From NCBI GenBank assembly GCA_021790425.1, contig JAJYEA010000018.1, positions 1-38,275 on the forward strand: a stretch of 38,275 nt of DNA. The letters run 5' to 3'. Of the stretch, positions 15,053-23,237 are shown one piece after another. The position numbers and the translations under genes were made by a program. The notes under the pieces are model-generated. The model worked only from the letters and a program-made list of their open reading frames with translations. It did no database searches and was not told the DNA's origin. The first letter of the stretch is position 1. Every line of letters starts with the position of its first letter. This DNA is from Thermoplasmata archaeon (GTDB lineage: Archaea > Thermoplasmatota > Thermoplasmata > Lutacidiplasmatales > UBA184).

Positions 15053-16207
15053 TCAGCCGAGCTGCAACCGCTCCATCGCCCGCGGGGCGTCGCCATTGCC
15101 GAACCGGTCGGGTGCGAAGGGTTTCCCGTCCTGGTCGGACCGCTTCTCGAGCACCCCCTCGGCCACCAGGCGCGTGGCCGCCGGGGCGAGCATGAACCCG
15201 TGTCCCCCGAGGCCGTTCGCCTGGTGGAACCCCTTGAGGTGCGGTTCCTCTCCGAGGACCGGAAGGCCGTCCGGGGTGTCGTCGTAGTACCCCGCCCATG
15301 CCCGGAGGATGCGGGCCCGCCGCATCCGGGGGAGCAGGTGGACGAGCTCGCGCGACATCTCGAAGAGGAAGCGGGGCGTCGAGGCCATCCCGCGGACCTC
15401 CGGTCCGTGGTCCAGCGTCATGCCGCCGACCACCTCGCCCCGCATGGTCTGGGAGAAGTAGACGCCCCGACGCAGCGTCACGACCATCGGGTCGAGGAAC
15501 GGGGTGAGCGGTTCCGTGGCCAGGATCTCGTGGAGGGTCGGGTGGGTGTGCGGGAGGAGCTTCGCCATCGCCGTGACCTCGCTGGACCATCCGCCCGCGG
15601 CGTTCACGACCCGGGACGTGCGGACGCTTCCCGCGGAGGTCCGGACCCCGGTCACCCTCCCGCCCGAGCGTTCGATGGCCTGCACGTCGGTCCGGAGCTG
15701 GATGTCGACCCCCTGGTCGCGGAGGGAGGCGGCGAGGCCCCAGATGACGGGGAAGGGGAGGATGACCCCGTCGGAGGAGAGATACGAACCGCCCTGGAGG
15801 CCGCTCGGGTTGATCCCGGGGACGCAACGCTGCACCTCGCGGGGGCCGAGCCACCGCACGGGGAGGTGCACCCCACGACCGATGGCCTCCACTTTCCGGA
15901 GCGAAGCGACCTCGGTCTCGGAGAAGGCGAGGAAGAGGTAGCCCCCCTGGCGGAACCAGGGGTTGTACCCGAAGTCGGCGGCAAAGCGCCGGTAGGCGTG
16001 CACCGACTCCCGCGCGAGGTTCATCGTGGGGACGGTCTCCCACTGCTGACGCACGCCGCCGCCGTTCCGGCCCGAAGCGCCCAGGGCGAGCGTGCTCCGG
16101 TCGACCACGAGGATTCGCCGCGGGTCCAGGCCCCGCGCCAGATGGTGCGCAGTGTAGAGCCCGATGACGCCCGCGCCGACGATGACCACGTCGTACTCCG
16201 ACTTCAC
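15053..16207 (-). CDS. FAD-dependent dehydrogenase, SoxB/HcnC/DAO family (beta subunit of amino-acid dehydrogenase)
   Basis: The 384-residue protein begins with an FAD-binding Rossmann motif, VVIVGAGVIGLYTAHHLA, an acidic strand end (LVVDR) and the GASGRNGGGVRQQW segment common to sarcosine oxidase beta, glycine oxidase and D-amino-acid dehydrogenases. The C terminus has WAGYYDDTPDGLPVLG and GLGGHGFMLAPAATRLVAEG, where the flavin is closed in. It starts at a GTG whose bases overlap the stop of the upstream flavoprotein gene (GTGA at 16204-16207), so the two subunits are translationally coupled. Proline, sarcosine, glycine or hydroxyproline are possible substrates by family; the sequence does not decide. 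Ends 8 bp from the convergent aIF2-gamma gene. Confidence 0.87.
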   Translation of the reverse strand: MKSEYDVVIVGAGVIGLYTAHHLARGLDPRRILVVDRSTLALGASGRNGGGVRQQWETVPTMNLARESVHAYRRFAADFGYNPWFRQGGYLFLAFSETEVASLRKVEAIGRGVHLPVRWLGPREVQRCVPGINPSGLQGGSYLSSDGVILPFPVIWGLAASLRDQGVDIQLRTDVQAIERSGGRVTGVRTSAGSVRTSRVVNAAGGWSSEVTAMAKLLPHTHPTLHEILATEPLTPFLDPMVVTLRRGVYFSQTMRGEVVGGMTLDHGPEVRGMASTPRFLFEMSRELVHLLPRMRRARILRAWAGYYDDTPDGLPVLGEEPHLKGFHQANGLGGHGFMLAPAATRLVAEGVLEKRSDQDGKPFAPDRFGNGDAPRAMERLQLG

Positions 16208-17862
16208 GGGGTCCCCTCCTCGGTCCCGGCGAGCGCCCCGAGCGGTACGGGCCAGATCGGGGGGCGCTGCGTGATGGTCCCGATCTCGGAGGGAGGACGG
16301 CGCTCGAGCAGGGAGAGGACGAGCATGGTCTCCGGGACGCAGTAGCGGCCCTGGCAGAGCCCCATCCCCACGCCGCTGATGCGCTTCGCCACCTCGAGAC
16401 CCCCCCATCCCTCCCGGACGACTCCCTCCATCTCGTCCAGGCAGACGTCCTCGCAGGCGCAGAGCATCACCTTGCTCTGCGGTCGCTCCCGCAGGAAATC
16501 GCGATAGTACGAGAGCATCGGGCACTCCGGGCCCGGGGAGCTGGTGGCCCCCGGGACAGGGCCCTCGGAGGGAGCACCTTCGGGGGCGGACTCCTTTCCC
16601 CCCTCGAGCTGGGCCACGACCGACTGCGCAACCCGGTGAGCCTCCTCTTCCGGGAATGCACCGAAGCCGGACCCGGCCACCTCGCCGATCGCGTAGAGGC
16701 CGGGCACGCTCGTCGCGCCGTTCGAGGCGAGCACCGGGAAGTAGGCCCCGGGATCGTCCCGCCACTGCATCAGGGCTCCCGCCTGGAAGAGCGCGGCGGC
16801 GTGCGGGATGCGCCGGTGCGCCAGGACGATCGCGTCGACCGACACGGGAGTGGTGGCCCCCGACCGGCGGTCCTTGAGGACGGCCGTCTGGATCCCCGAA
16901 GGGCCCTCGGCGGAGAGCAGGAGCTGCCCCGGGTGGAGGGGGATCGACTGGCGCGTCGCCTCCTGGGCCAGTTCCGGTGTGGCCTCCCAGGGGGTGGCGA
17001 CGAGGGCCACCCGACCCTTCAATCTCGAGAGCATCTCCACGGCGCGAGGACCCGCGCCGAAGAGGAGCGCGTGGCGGAAGGGGGGCCCGTCCTCTCCGGA
17101 CGCGAAGGTCTCCGCGCCCTCCGCGGTCATCACTCCCGGCCGGTCGTTGCCCGGGAAGAGGAGGGACGCGTCGTAGGCTCCCGTCGCAAGGACCACGGCC
17201 CGGCTCTGGAGCCGCAGGGCGGGCTCCCCCTGCCGGTAGGCCACGGCCTCGAACACGCCGCGCACGGGAGGACGGAGGAAGAGGAGCGAGTGCTGCAGGC
17301 CCGGGCGCTTCGGGTGGCCGATGTGGAGGACACGGTCGGGGCCCAGCATCCGGACCAGCTCCGAGGCGACGCTCAGCGCGGCCTGCCCCCCGCCGACCAC
17401 CAGGACCGGCGTCTCCCGTTCGAGGGGACGCGGGAGGGGACCCGGGGCATCGTCCGGGACCGCGCCCTGGCCGGAGAAGCGCCGGACGAAGCGGGTGTAG
17501 ACCGGACGGAGGAAGGCGGGCCGCGTGAAGCCATGGGTCGTGTCCAGGTATCGCGGGAACAACCGGTCGAAGAGGGCCCACAGGTCGTGCTGGGTGGACG
17601 GCCAGCCGCGCTGCGTCCGCACGACATCCCCCTCGCGCGGGAGGTATTCGCAGGCGCGCACCGAGGGCTCGCCATTGACGCGGACGAGGCACCCGGTGCA
17701 CTGGCCCGTGCCGCAGAACGGTGCGCGCGGACGGTGGTACTTCAAGGAGCGCGTGAGGACGGGGAGGTGCTCGTGCGTGAGCGCGGCGAGCAGCGAGCGG
17801 TCGCCGCGGGCGCTCACCCGCCGCCCGTTCACGGAGATCGTGATCCGGTGGTCGCGGTCCAT
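16204..17862 (-). CDS. Fused [2Fe-2S] ferredoxin - FAD/NAD-binding - BFD-type dehydrogenase alpha subunit (HcnA-HcnB-like)
   Basis: The protein of about 552 residues has three parts. Residues 1-90 form a [2Fe-2S] plant-type ferredoxin domain with C50, C55, C58 and C71 and the SLKYHRPRAPF motif of sarcosine oxidase alpha and HcnA. From about 150 to 400 is an FAD/NAD-binding oxidoreductase (LVVGGGQAALSVASEL; AVVLATGAYD; GLYAIGEVAGSGFGAFPEEE). The C terminus has a BFD-like cysteine domain (LCACEDVCLDEME...GLCQGRYC). Sarcosine oxidase alpha is much longer and carries a GcvT-like domain, absent here. Alternative starts are TTG 17883 and ATG 17871; ATG 17862 is chosen because it lies about 29 bp from the AT-rich box at 17889-17893. 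Confidence 0.83.
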   Translation of the reverse strand: MDRDHRITISVNGRRVSARGDRSLLAALTHEHLPVLTRSLKYHRPRAPFCGTGQCTGCLVRVNGEPSVRACEYLPREGDVVRTQRGWPSTQHDLWALFDRLFPRYLDTTHGFTRPAFLRPVYTRFVRRFSGQGAVPDDAPGPLPRPLERETPVLVVGGGQAALSVASELVRMLGPDRVLHIGHPKRPGLQHSLLFLRPPVRGVFEAVAYRQGEPALRLQSRAVVLATGAYDASLLFPGNDRPGVMTAEGAETFASGEDGPPFRHALLFGAGPRAVEMLSRLKGRVALVATPWEATPELAQEATRQSIPLHPGQLLLSAEGPSGIQTAVLKDRRSGATTPVSVDAIVLAHRRIPHAAALFQAGALMQWRDDPGAYFPVLASNGATSVPGLYAIGEVAGSGFGAFPEEEAHRVAQSVVAQLEGGKESAPEGAPSEGPVPGATSSPGPECPMLSYYRDFLRERPQSKVMLCACEDVCLDEMEGVVREGWGGLEVAKRISGVGMGLCQGRYCVPETMLVLSLLERRPPSEIGTITQRPPIWPVPLGALAGTEEGTP

Positions 17863-17888
17863 GCGAGGCATTCGGAGTAGCAAAGCTC

Positions 17889-17893
17889 AAAAA
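17889..17893. promoter_or_regulatory. AT-rich core box shared by divergent dehydrogenase operon and thioredoxin
   Basis: A run of five A residues (CTCAAAAAGG on plus, CCTTTTTGAG on minus) is the only AT-rich patch in the gap. It is 27 bp from the thioredoxin ATG (17918) and 29 bp from the dehydrogenase ATG (17862), so both could be leaderless transcripts from one bidirectional core promoter. Confidence 0.5.
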
Positions 17894-17917
17894 GGGTTGC
17901 GGGTCTCGCCGAACGAC

Positions 17918-18250
17918 ATGCAGCCGGGACTCGACACGGTTTCGGACCAAGATTTCGACACCAAGGTGCGACACTCTCCGGTGCCGGTCGTCCTCGATTT
18001 CTACGCCGATTGGTGCGGTCCGTGCCGCCAGGCGGACGAGCTGCTCCAGGCGCTCCGCGCGGAGTTCGCGGGGAAGGTCTCGTTCGTCCGGGTGAACGTG
18101 GACGACTCCGAGAACACCACGGAGAGCTTCGGCGTCCATGCGATCCCGACCTTCATCTTCATCGAGAACGGGCAGGAACGGGGCCGGCAGGTGGGACTGC
18201 TCGCCGAGGCCGAGTTCCGCAACGCCCTGAGAAAGTACTTCTCTCCGTGA
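17918..18250 (+). CDS. trxA: Thioredoxin
   Basis: The 110-residue protein is a classic thioredoxin: VVLDFYADWCGPCRQADELL with the redox pair WCGPC (near residues 35-39), the cis-proline motif HAIPTFIFIENGQE and the usual length. It reduces protein disulfides in the cytoplasm. The frame is open far upstream, but ATG 17918 gives the family start and lies 27 bp after the AT-rich box. It is divergent from the iron-sulfur flavoprotein genes and ends 16 bp from the convergent purH. Confidence 0.95.
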   Translation: MQPGLDTVSDQDFDTKVRHSPVPVVLDFYADWCGPCRQADELLQALRAEFAGKVSFVRVNVDDSENTTESFGVHAIPTFIFIENGQERGRQVGLLAEAEFRNALRKYFSP

Positions 18251-18266
18251 GCCGGGCGGTCGCCGC

Positions 18267-19895
18267 CTAGTGCCGGAAGGTCCGCCACCCTGTGGTGTAC
18301 ATCGTCATGCCGTAGCGGTTCGCCGTGTCGATGACCTCCGCGTCCCGGAGGGAACCCCCCGGATGGAGCACGGCGGTGACCCCGGCCTTGGCGGCGGCTT
18401 CCACGCCGTCCGGGAACGGGAAGTAGGCATCGGACGCCATCACGGCACCGCGGGCCCTCCCCTGGGCCACATCGAGCGCCGCCTGGACCGCGCCGACCCG
18501 GCTGGTCTGGCCGCCCCCGATCCCGACGGTCTCGCGCGGCTGCGCGAGGACAATGGCGTTCGAGCGCACGTACCGGACGACCTTCCAGGCGAAGTGGAGC
18601 CCGGCGAGCTCCTCCGGCGTGGCCGCGCGCTGCGAGACCTGGCGGAGATCCGCGGGGGCGAGGACGCGCTGGTCCGCCTCCTCGAGCAGTAGGCGCCCGG
18701 TGGCCGTGCGCGCTTCCCTCCGGGACCGGAGGGCGATGTCCCGCACCTCGCCGTCGTAGCGGGCCACCTTGACCTTCGGCCGCTTCGAGAGACGTTCGAT
18801 CGCCCCGGGGCCGTACCCGGGAGCGACGAGCAGGTCCACGAAGGTGCCCTTGAGTTCCGCCACGCATCCCTCGGAAACGGGCCGGTTCGTGGCGATGACG
18901 CACCCATACCGAGCGACCGGGTCCGTGGCCAGGGCACGGGCGACCGCGTGCTCGACGTCGTCGGCGATGGCCACGCCGCACGGGGTGGCGTGCTTGATCA
19001 CCGCCGCGGCGGGCTCGTCGAACTCGCTGACGAGCGCCAGCGAGGACTCGATGTCGAGGTAGTTGTTGTACGAGAGCCGGTCCCCCTTGACGACGGAGAG
19101 CGGCCAGGGCGAGATCCCGGCCGGCGGCTGCGCGAACCGGTAGACCCAGGCCGGCTGGTGGGGGTTCTCCCCGTAGCGCAACCGCTCGTCGGGCTGGAGG
19201 GTCAGCGTGAGCACTTCGCACGGAGGGCGGGACGTCTCGGCGGCCGCCTTCGGCGCAGAGCCCGCAGGGGTCGGACTCCCGTCCTCCTCCCGGACACCCG
19301 AGAGGCCGGCCACGATGGCGGCATCGTAGAGCATCGTCCGCCGGAAGACGGCACCGGCCAGCCGGCGGCGCGTCGAGCGTCCCACGGACCCTCCCGTCCG
19401 CTCGATCTCGTCGAGGACGATGCGGGCCTCCTCGGGTCCGGAGATCGCCGTCACCCAGCGGAAGTTCTTCGCCGCCGCGCGGAGGAGGGAGGGCCCCCCG
19501 ACGTCTATCAGCTCCACGAGCTCCGGCAGGGACGAGCCTCCCTGGGCAAGGGCCTCCTCGAAGGGGTAGAGGTGGACGGCCACGAGGTCGAAGGGGACGA
19601 GGTGATGCGACTCCATCTCCTGCTGTCCGTCCTCCGTCCGCGGGGCGAGGATCCCCCCGAAGATCGCGGGGTGGAGCGTCTTGACGCGACCCCCGAACCA
19701 GCTTCCGATCCCCGTGAGCTCCTCGGTCGAGTGGACGCTCAGGCCGGATGCGGTGAAGCTCCGCGCCGTGCCCGACGTCGCCCAGAGCTCGACCTCGCGC
19801 GCCTGCAGCGCGCGGGCGAGCGGTAGGAACTGGGAAGGGTCGTAGGAGGCGATCAGAGCCCGACGGAGACGCACCGCGTCTGGATCCGGAGACAC
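18267..19895 (-). CDS. purH: Bifunctional AICAR transformylase/IMP cyclohydrolase PurH
   Basis: The 542-residue enzyme does the last two steps of IMP synthesis. The N-terminal cyclohydrolase (about 1-200) has [16 protein letters not shown] (68-83) and [16 protein letters not shown] (129-144). The transformylase part (from about 226) has RYGENPHQ (240-247), LSYNNYLDI, the catalytic KHATPCG (K301, H302) and [10 protein letters not shown] near the C terminus. A linker rich in S, P, A and K (about 202-225) joins the halves. The start is GTG at 19895, with a TCTTATGTAG box about 40 bp upstream. Most archaea use PurP/PurO instead, so PurH here resembles the bacterial route and needs a formyl-tetrahydrofolate-like donor. 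Confidence 0.96.
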   Translation of the reverse strand: MSPDPDAVRLRRALIASYDPSQFLPLARALQAREVELWATSGTARSFTASGLSVHSTEELTGIGSWFGGRVKTLHPAIFGGILAPRTEDGQQEMESHHLVPFDLVAVHLYPFEEALAQGGSSLPELVELIDVGGPSLLRAAAKNFRWVTAISGPEEARIVLDEIERTGGSVGRSTRRRLAGAVFRRTMLYDAAIVAGLSGVREEDGSPTPAGSAPKAAAETSRPPCEVLTLTLQPDERLRYGENPHQPAWVYRFAQPPAGISPWPLSVVKGDRLSYNNYLDIESSLALVSEFDEPAAAVIKHATPCGVAIADDVEHAVARALATDPVARYGCVIATNRPVSEGCVAELKGTFVDLLVAPGYGPGAIERLSKRPKVKVARYDGEVRDIALRSRREARTATGRLLLEEADQRVLAPADLRQVSQRAATPEELAGLHFAWKVVRYVRSNAIVLAQPRETVGIGGGQTSRVGAVQAALDVAQGRARGAVMASDAYFPFPDGVEAAAKAGVTAVLHPGGSLRDAEVIDTANRYGMTMYTTGWRTFRH

Positions 19896-19981
19896 GTCGA
19901 TTACCCGTTCGTGACTCGCTCCATCCTACATAAGACTTGTCCGTGGCGCGGGGCAGGGCCCCGACACCGCGGGATCGAGCA

Positions 19982-21535
19982 TCAGGTGTTGAGGGAGAGG
20001 CCCGCCGTGATGACCCGCACGTTGAATCCGCCGAGGGCGTAGGTGGGCACGACGACGTCGCACACCGGGGTCCCGTCGACGGTGTGGCAGTCGGTCTGCG
20101 TCACCCCCTGGAACACGGAGGGGTACTGCTTGAAGAACGTGATCCACGCGTGGGGGAACGGTGTCGTGATGGTGAAGTTGAAGGGGGTCGCGAGCAGGAG
20201 ACCGCTGCTCGCGTAGTTGCTGGCCGAGTTGACGAACTGGATCGTGTGGCTGCTCATGAGGTAGGTCGCCACGTAGATGATCCCCCCCCCCGCGGCCTTC
20301 GACGTCTCCGAGGCGATGAGCTGGACGAAGGTGATGTTCACCACGTACCCGTTCACGGTGTTGGTCACCGTGAGGGGGACGCCGGAGAGCATGGTCGAGT
20401 TGTTCTCGGAGGTCCCAGCGATCACAGCCCCCTGCTCGAAGTTGACGGACATCGCGGGGAAGTAGCGGTTGCCGAGCGAGTCGAAGAGACCCCCGATCGC
20501 CCCTTCCTGGTCACCGTTGCCCGAGATGACCTGCCAGGCGCAGGGGATGATCCCCGTCCGGTTACTGAAGGTCTCCGAATTGCCCGAGTTGGCGGCCCCC
20601 ACCGGGACCGTGTGGGGAGGAGGGAACGTACCGGAAGCATGGTACCAAGTGACGTTCTGCGAGACCCCTTTCGTCCCGTGGATGGAGATGCCCTGGTAGT
20701 GGTCGGTCGCGGAGAGGTCGCCCGAGGGGCAGAGGGCTCCGTAGACGACCCCGATAAAGCTGGTCTGGATCCACAGGTTGTTCGCGGTCCCGCCCCCGCC
20801 CACGAAGGCCTCGTACGTGTCGTCCTGGCCGAAGAAGACGACATACTCGTGCGGGGTGTTCTTGGTGCTCCCCTGGTAGTAGAGCACGAGGTTGTCGTAG
20901 CTCCCGTTGACGACCACGTTGACGACCTTGGAATTGCCCCCGACGCTCACGTTGATGTTGTCGTAGCTCCCGTTGACATTGTAGGTCAGGTAGCAGATCG
21001 CGTTCCCGTTCCCGCAACCCTGGACGTTGATCGCGAGGGAGGAGTGGCTCAGGGTGAAGTTGTAGGTGACGTTCAGGGCGCCGCTCCCCGTGCAGACGAT
21101 GATGCTGCTCGGCAGCCCGCACGCCCCGGAGACCCCCCAGTTCGGGGGCTCGAACTTGGTCTGGTTGATCTTGTAGGAGAAATTCATCTCGGCGGACGGG
21201 GCGGGGTTGGTGAAGACGGTACTCGTGGACGCCATCCCGAACGGAGGTTCGCTTTGACTTTGCATCGCGATCGGCGCGTTCACCACGAAGTGGGTGTTGG
21301 GGTGGGCCGCCTCGGCCAGGATGTCCCCCTGGATCTGCTCGATCTGGGTCTCGACCTGGAGCGCGTGCTGGAACTCGTCGCTGGCCATCAGCTGCGGGAG
21401 CGTCGTGACCAGGTAGGCGTTGATGGCCGCCACCACGATGAGGAGAATGAAGAGCACGGCCACCGCGCTCGCCGCCGCCTTGCGAGAGAACCGGACCCTC
21501 CCCCTCCGCGGGTGACGACGGAACCACGACCTCAT
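19982..21535 (-). CDS. Large pilin-like exported glycoprotein (predicted)
   Basis: The 517-residue protein starts MRSWFRRHPRRGRVRFSRKA, a long basic leader, followed by a hydrophobic helix (AASAVAVLFILLIVVAAINA) and a polar extracellular domain, the layout of archaeal type IV pilins cut by A24 peptidases (possible cleavage within RKAAAS). The external domain is rich in N, S, T, G and V and has at least eleven N-glycosylation sequons, for example NFS, NQT, NVT, NGS, NRT and NIT, plus scattered cysteines. The length is far above common archaeal pilins. The start at 21535 is preferred to 21667 because it puts the helix where pilins have it. No family name is recognised beyond the pilin-like N terminus. 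Confidence 0.7.
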   Translation of the reverse strand: MRSWFRRHPRRGRVRFSRKAAASAVAVLFILLIVVAAINAYLVTTLPQLMASDEFQHALQVETQIEQIQGDILAEAAHPNTHFVVNAPIAMQSQSEPPFGMASTSTVFTNPAPSAEMNFSYKINQTKFEPPNWGVSGACGLPSSIIVCTGSGALNVTYNFTLSHSSLAINVQGCGNGNAICYLTYNVNGSYDNINVSVGGNSKVVNVVVNGSYDNLVLYYQGSTKNTPHEYVVFFGQDDTYEAFVGGGGTANNLWIQTSFIGVVYGALCPSGDLSATDHYQGISIHGTKGVSQNVTWYHASGTFPPPHTVPVGAANSGNSETFSNRTGIIPCAWQVISGNGDQEGAIGGLFDSLGNRYFPAMSVNFEQGAVIAGTSENNSTMLSGVPLTVTNTVNGYVVNITFVQLIASETSKAAGGGIIYVATYLMSSHTIQFVNSASNYASSGLLLATPFNFTITTPFPHAWITFFKQYPSVFQGVTQTDCHTVDGTPVCDVVVPTYALGGFNVRVITAGLSLNT

Positions 21536-21609
21536 GCTTCCATCCCTACAGAATGACTCGAGGCTACTTGAACCCTTGCTCGGCGCCCTCGCGGGTTCCA
21601 CGCCGAGGA

Positions 21610-21939
21610 TTATGGCGAGCGACGGCGGGGGGGTGGCCAGGGTCGACCCGGTTGGGCGGCGAGCCACGACTTCGCCTTGCGGAGCGTCCCCCAGGTCCCG
21701 ACCGTGCGCAGCGAGGGAGGGTCGTTCCAGGATTCCCGCACCCGGGGGAGGGCGGTGTGGGGGACCTCGACGATGGCGTGGCCGCCCCGGGCACGAACGA
21801 TGCGGATCCGCACCGGTCCTGCGGAGGAGAGGCGGCTCCCCAGGAGACCCGCCAGCCCTCCCGGTACCGGGAGGGTCTCGGGGAAGATGACCCCGAGGTA
21901 GCGCTTCCGTTCGATCGGCTTGGATGGAGGATCGGGCAT
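21610..21939 (-). CDS. rnp2: Ribonuclease P protein component Rnp2 (Pop5 family)
   Basis: The 109-residue protein begins MPDPPSKPIERKRYLGVIFP, as Pop5/Rnp2 proteins start with a K/R-rich stretch and a RYL/I strand, and ends its folded part with TVGTWGTLRKAKSWL, matching the family's conserved SGT-x-KKA pattern. In between IRIVRARGGHAIVEVPHTAL forms the central strands. Rnp2 works with Rnp3 on the catalytic domain of RNase P RNA in tRNA 5' maturation. Residues 85-109 are a proline- and arginine-rich tail. A strong hairpin covering the Shine-Dalgarno sequence lies directly upstream (21949-21971). It is 59 bp after the second ftsZ on the same strand. Conservation is weak, so confidence is moderate. 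Confidence 0.72.
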   Translation of the reverse strand: MPDPPSKPIERKRYLGVIFPETLPVPGGLAGLLGSRLSSAGPVRIRIVRARGGHAIVEVPHTALPRVRESWNDPPSLRTVGTWGTLRKAKSWLAAQPGRPWPPPRRRSP

Positions 21940-21948
21940 AGGGAGGAA

Positions 21949-21971
21949 CCTCCCGGGGGGTCCCCGGGAGG
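21949..21971 (-). promoter_or_regulatory. Perfect 10-bp hairpin containing the Shine-Dalgarno sequence of rnp2
   Basis: On the minus strand CCTCCCGGGG, a 3-nt loop and CCCCGGGAGG form a perfect stem. Its 3' arm ends in GGGAGG followed by TT, a strong Shine-Dalgarno sequence 9 nt before the rnp2 ATG at 21939. A second CCTCCC directly after it can pair with the same GGGAGG, so two mutually exclusive structures are possible. A transcript end for ftsZ is the simpler alternative, but no T-run follows. Confidence 0.5.
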
Positions 21972-21998
21972 AACGGGTTGGGCAGACCCCGAGAGGGT

Positions 21999-23144
21999 CT
22001 ACCGGACGAGGTCGATCGCTTCCTCGGACTCGCCGGTCGCGTAGCCGCCGCTCTTCGATCCCAGGAGGTTCGGAGCCCGGACCCCCGTGATGATCAGGAG
22101 CACCTTGATCGAGTTCTCCATCTCGGGCGAGGGGTCGACCGTGCATCCCCAGATGATCCGCGCCTTCTTCGAGATGCGGTTCTTCACGAGGTCCGCGGCC
22201 TTCTGCGCCTCGCTCACGGTCATGGAGGCACCGCCCACCACCCGCACGAGCGCTCCGTGGGCGTCCTTGAGGTCCACGTCGCCGAGGAGGGGGGAGGTCA
22301 GCGCTTCCGTCACGGCTTCCGTCACGCGGTCGGTGGTGTCCTCGCTCTCACCGAGTCCGATGAGCGCCACACCGCCGTCCTTCATGACGGTCAGGAGGTC
22401 CGCGTAGTCGAGGTTCACGAGCCCCGGCTTGGTCACGATCTCCGTGATGCCCTTGATCGCGGTCATGAGGACGGTGTCCGCCAGCTTGAAGGCGGCGTCC
22501 AGGGGCATCCGGGGCGCGAGCTCGAGGAGCTTGTCGTTCTGGATGACGATGGTCGTGTCGCACATCCGGCGCAGGCGCTCGAGGCCGTCGCGGGCCGCCT
22601 CCATCCGGAGGGTACCCTCGGCCGAGAAGGGCAGGGTGGTGACGCCCATCGTCAGGGCGCCCAGCTCCTTCGAGAGGCGTGCGGCGACGGGGGCGGACCC
22701 CGTTCCGGTGCCTCCGCCCATGCCGGCGGTGATGAAGGTGATGTTCGAGTTCTGCAGGAAGCCGCGGATCTCCTCCTCGTTCTCGCGGGCCGCCTCCTCG
22801 CCGATCTCGGGGCGGGCACCGGCGCCGAGGCCCTTCGTGGCCCTCCGGCCGATGAGGATCTTCCGCGGGGAGTGGATCGAGACCAGGTGCTTCGCATCCG
22901 TGTTCAGGGCCACCATCTCGGCACCTTGGATGCCCTCCTCGACACACCGGTTGATGGTGTTGGAACCGCCGCCGCCACAGCCGACGATCTTGATGTTGAC
23001 CTTCAGCTGCTCTGCGAGCTTCGCCAGCTCCTCGTCATCGGCGCTCATGAGTGTCGGGGTAGCCGGGCCTTCGGGCTTCCGGTCCTCCCCTGCGGGTCGG
23101 GTTTGTTGGTGCTTCGCTAGGGCTTCCTGCACGATGGACTTCAT
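21999..23144 (-). CDS. ftsZ: Cell division GTPase FtsZ (second paralogue)
   Basis: The 381-residue protein has the same landmarks as the first copy: IVGCGGGGSNTINR (residues 53-66), GGGTGTGSAP (143-152) and the T7 loop GLVNLDYAD (241-249). It has a longer N-terminal extension of about 50 residues (MKSIVQEALAKHQQ...) and a short tail ending EAIDLVR. Paralogous FtsZ pairs are usual in euryarchaea, one organising and one constricting. Here both copies show SNTINR, GSAPV and KPGLVNLD residues that I associate with FtsZ1, so assignment of this copy to FtsZ2 is not safe. A Shine-Dalgarno-like GGAAGTGA lies about 7 nt before the ATG. rnp2 follows. Confidence 0.96.
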   Translation of the reverse strand: MKSIVQEALAKHQQTRPAGEDRKPEGPATPTLMSADDEELAKLAEQLKVNIKIVGCGGGGSNTINRCVEEGIQGAEMVALNTDAKHLVSIHSPRKILIGRRATKGLGAGARPEIGEEAARENEEEIRGFLQNSNITFITAGMGGGTGTGSAPVAARLSKELGALTMGVTTLPFSAEGTLRMEAARDGLERLRRMCDTTIVIQNDKLLELAPRMPLDAAFKLADTVLMTAIKGITEIVTKPGLVNLDYADLLTVMKDGGVALIGLGESEDTTDRVTEAVTEALTSPLLGDVDLKDAHGALVRVVGGASMTVSEAQKAADLVKNRISKKARIIWGCTVDPSPEMENSIKVLLIITGVRAPNLLGSKSGGYATGESEEAIDLVR

Positions 23145-23204
23145 CTTATCTCACTTCCTCTCGGTCGGACGTTTGTCTGCCAAAGAGCTTAAGTTCGTCA
23201 GCTG

Positions 23205-23212
23205 TATTTAAT
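23205..23212 (+). promoter_or_regulatory. TATA box of the PPP phosphatase gene, in the divergent gap with ftsZ
   Basis: TATTTAAT is centred 29.5 bp before the ATG at 23238. The divergent ftsZ (23144) is 64 bp away and may instead use CTTAAG at 23188-23193, leaving a leader of about 20 nt with its Shine-Dalgarno sequence. Confidence 0.55.
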
Positions 23213-23237
23213 GCTTTGCTTCCAATGGCAGAGGAGG

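Noticed and set aside
16204-17862. Sarcosine oxidase alpha subunit proper
   Set aside because: The chain is about 550 residues and lacks the C-terminal GcvT-like folate domain of the roughly 960-residue sarcosine oxidase alpha; HcnA-HcnB-like fusion fits better.
16208-18139. Possible 1028-residue fusion extending the SoxB-like dehydrogenase upstream
   Set aside because: The upstream part is low-complexity R/P/G-rich sequence antiphase to the iron-sulfur flavoprotein, which has clear motifs in its own frame; the GTG at 16207 begins the FAD motif exactly.
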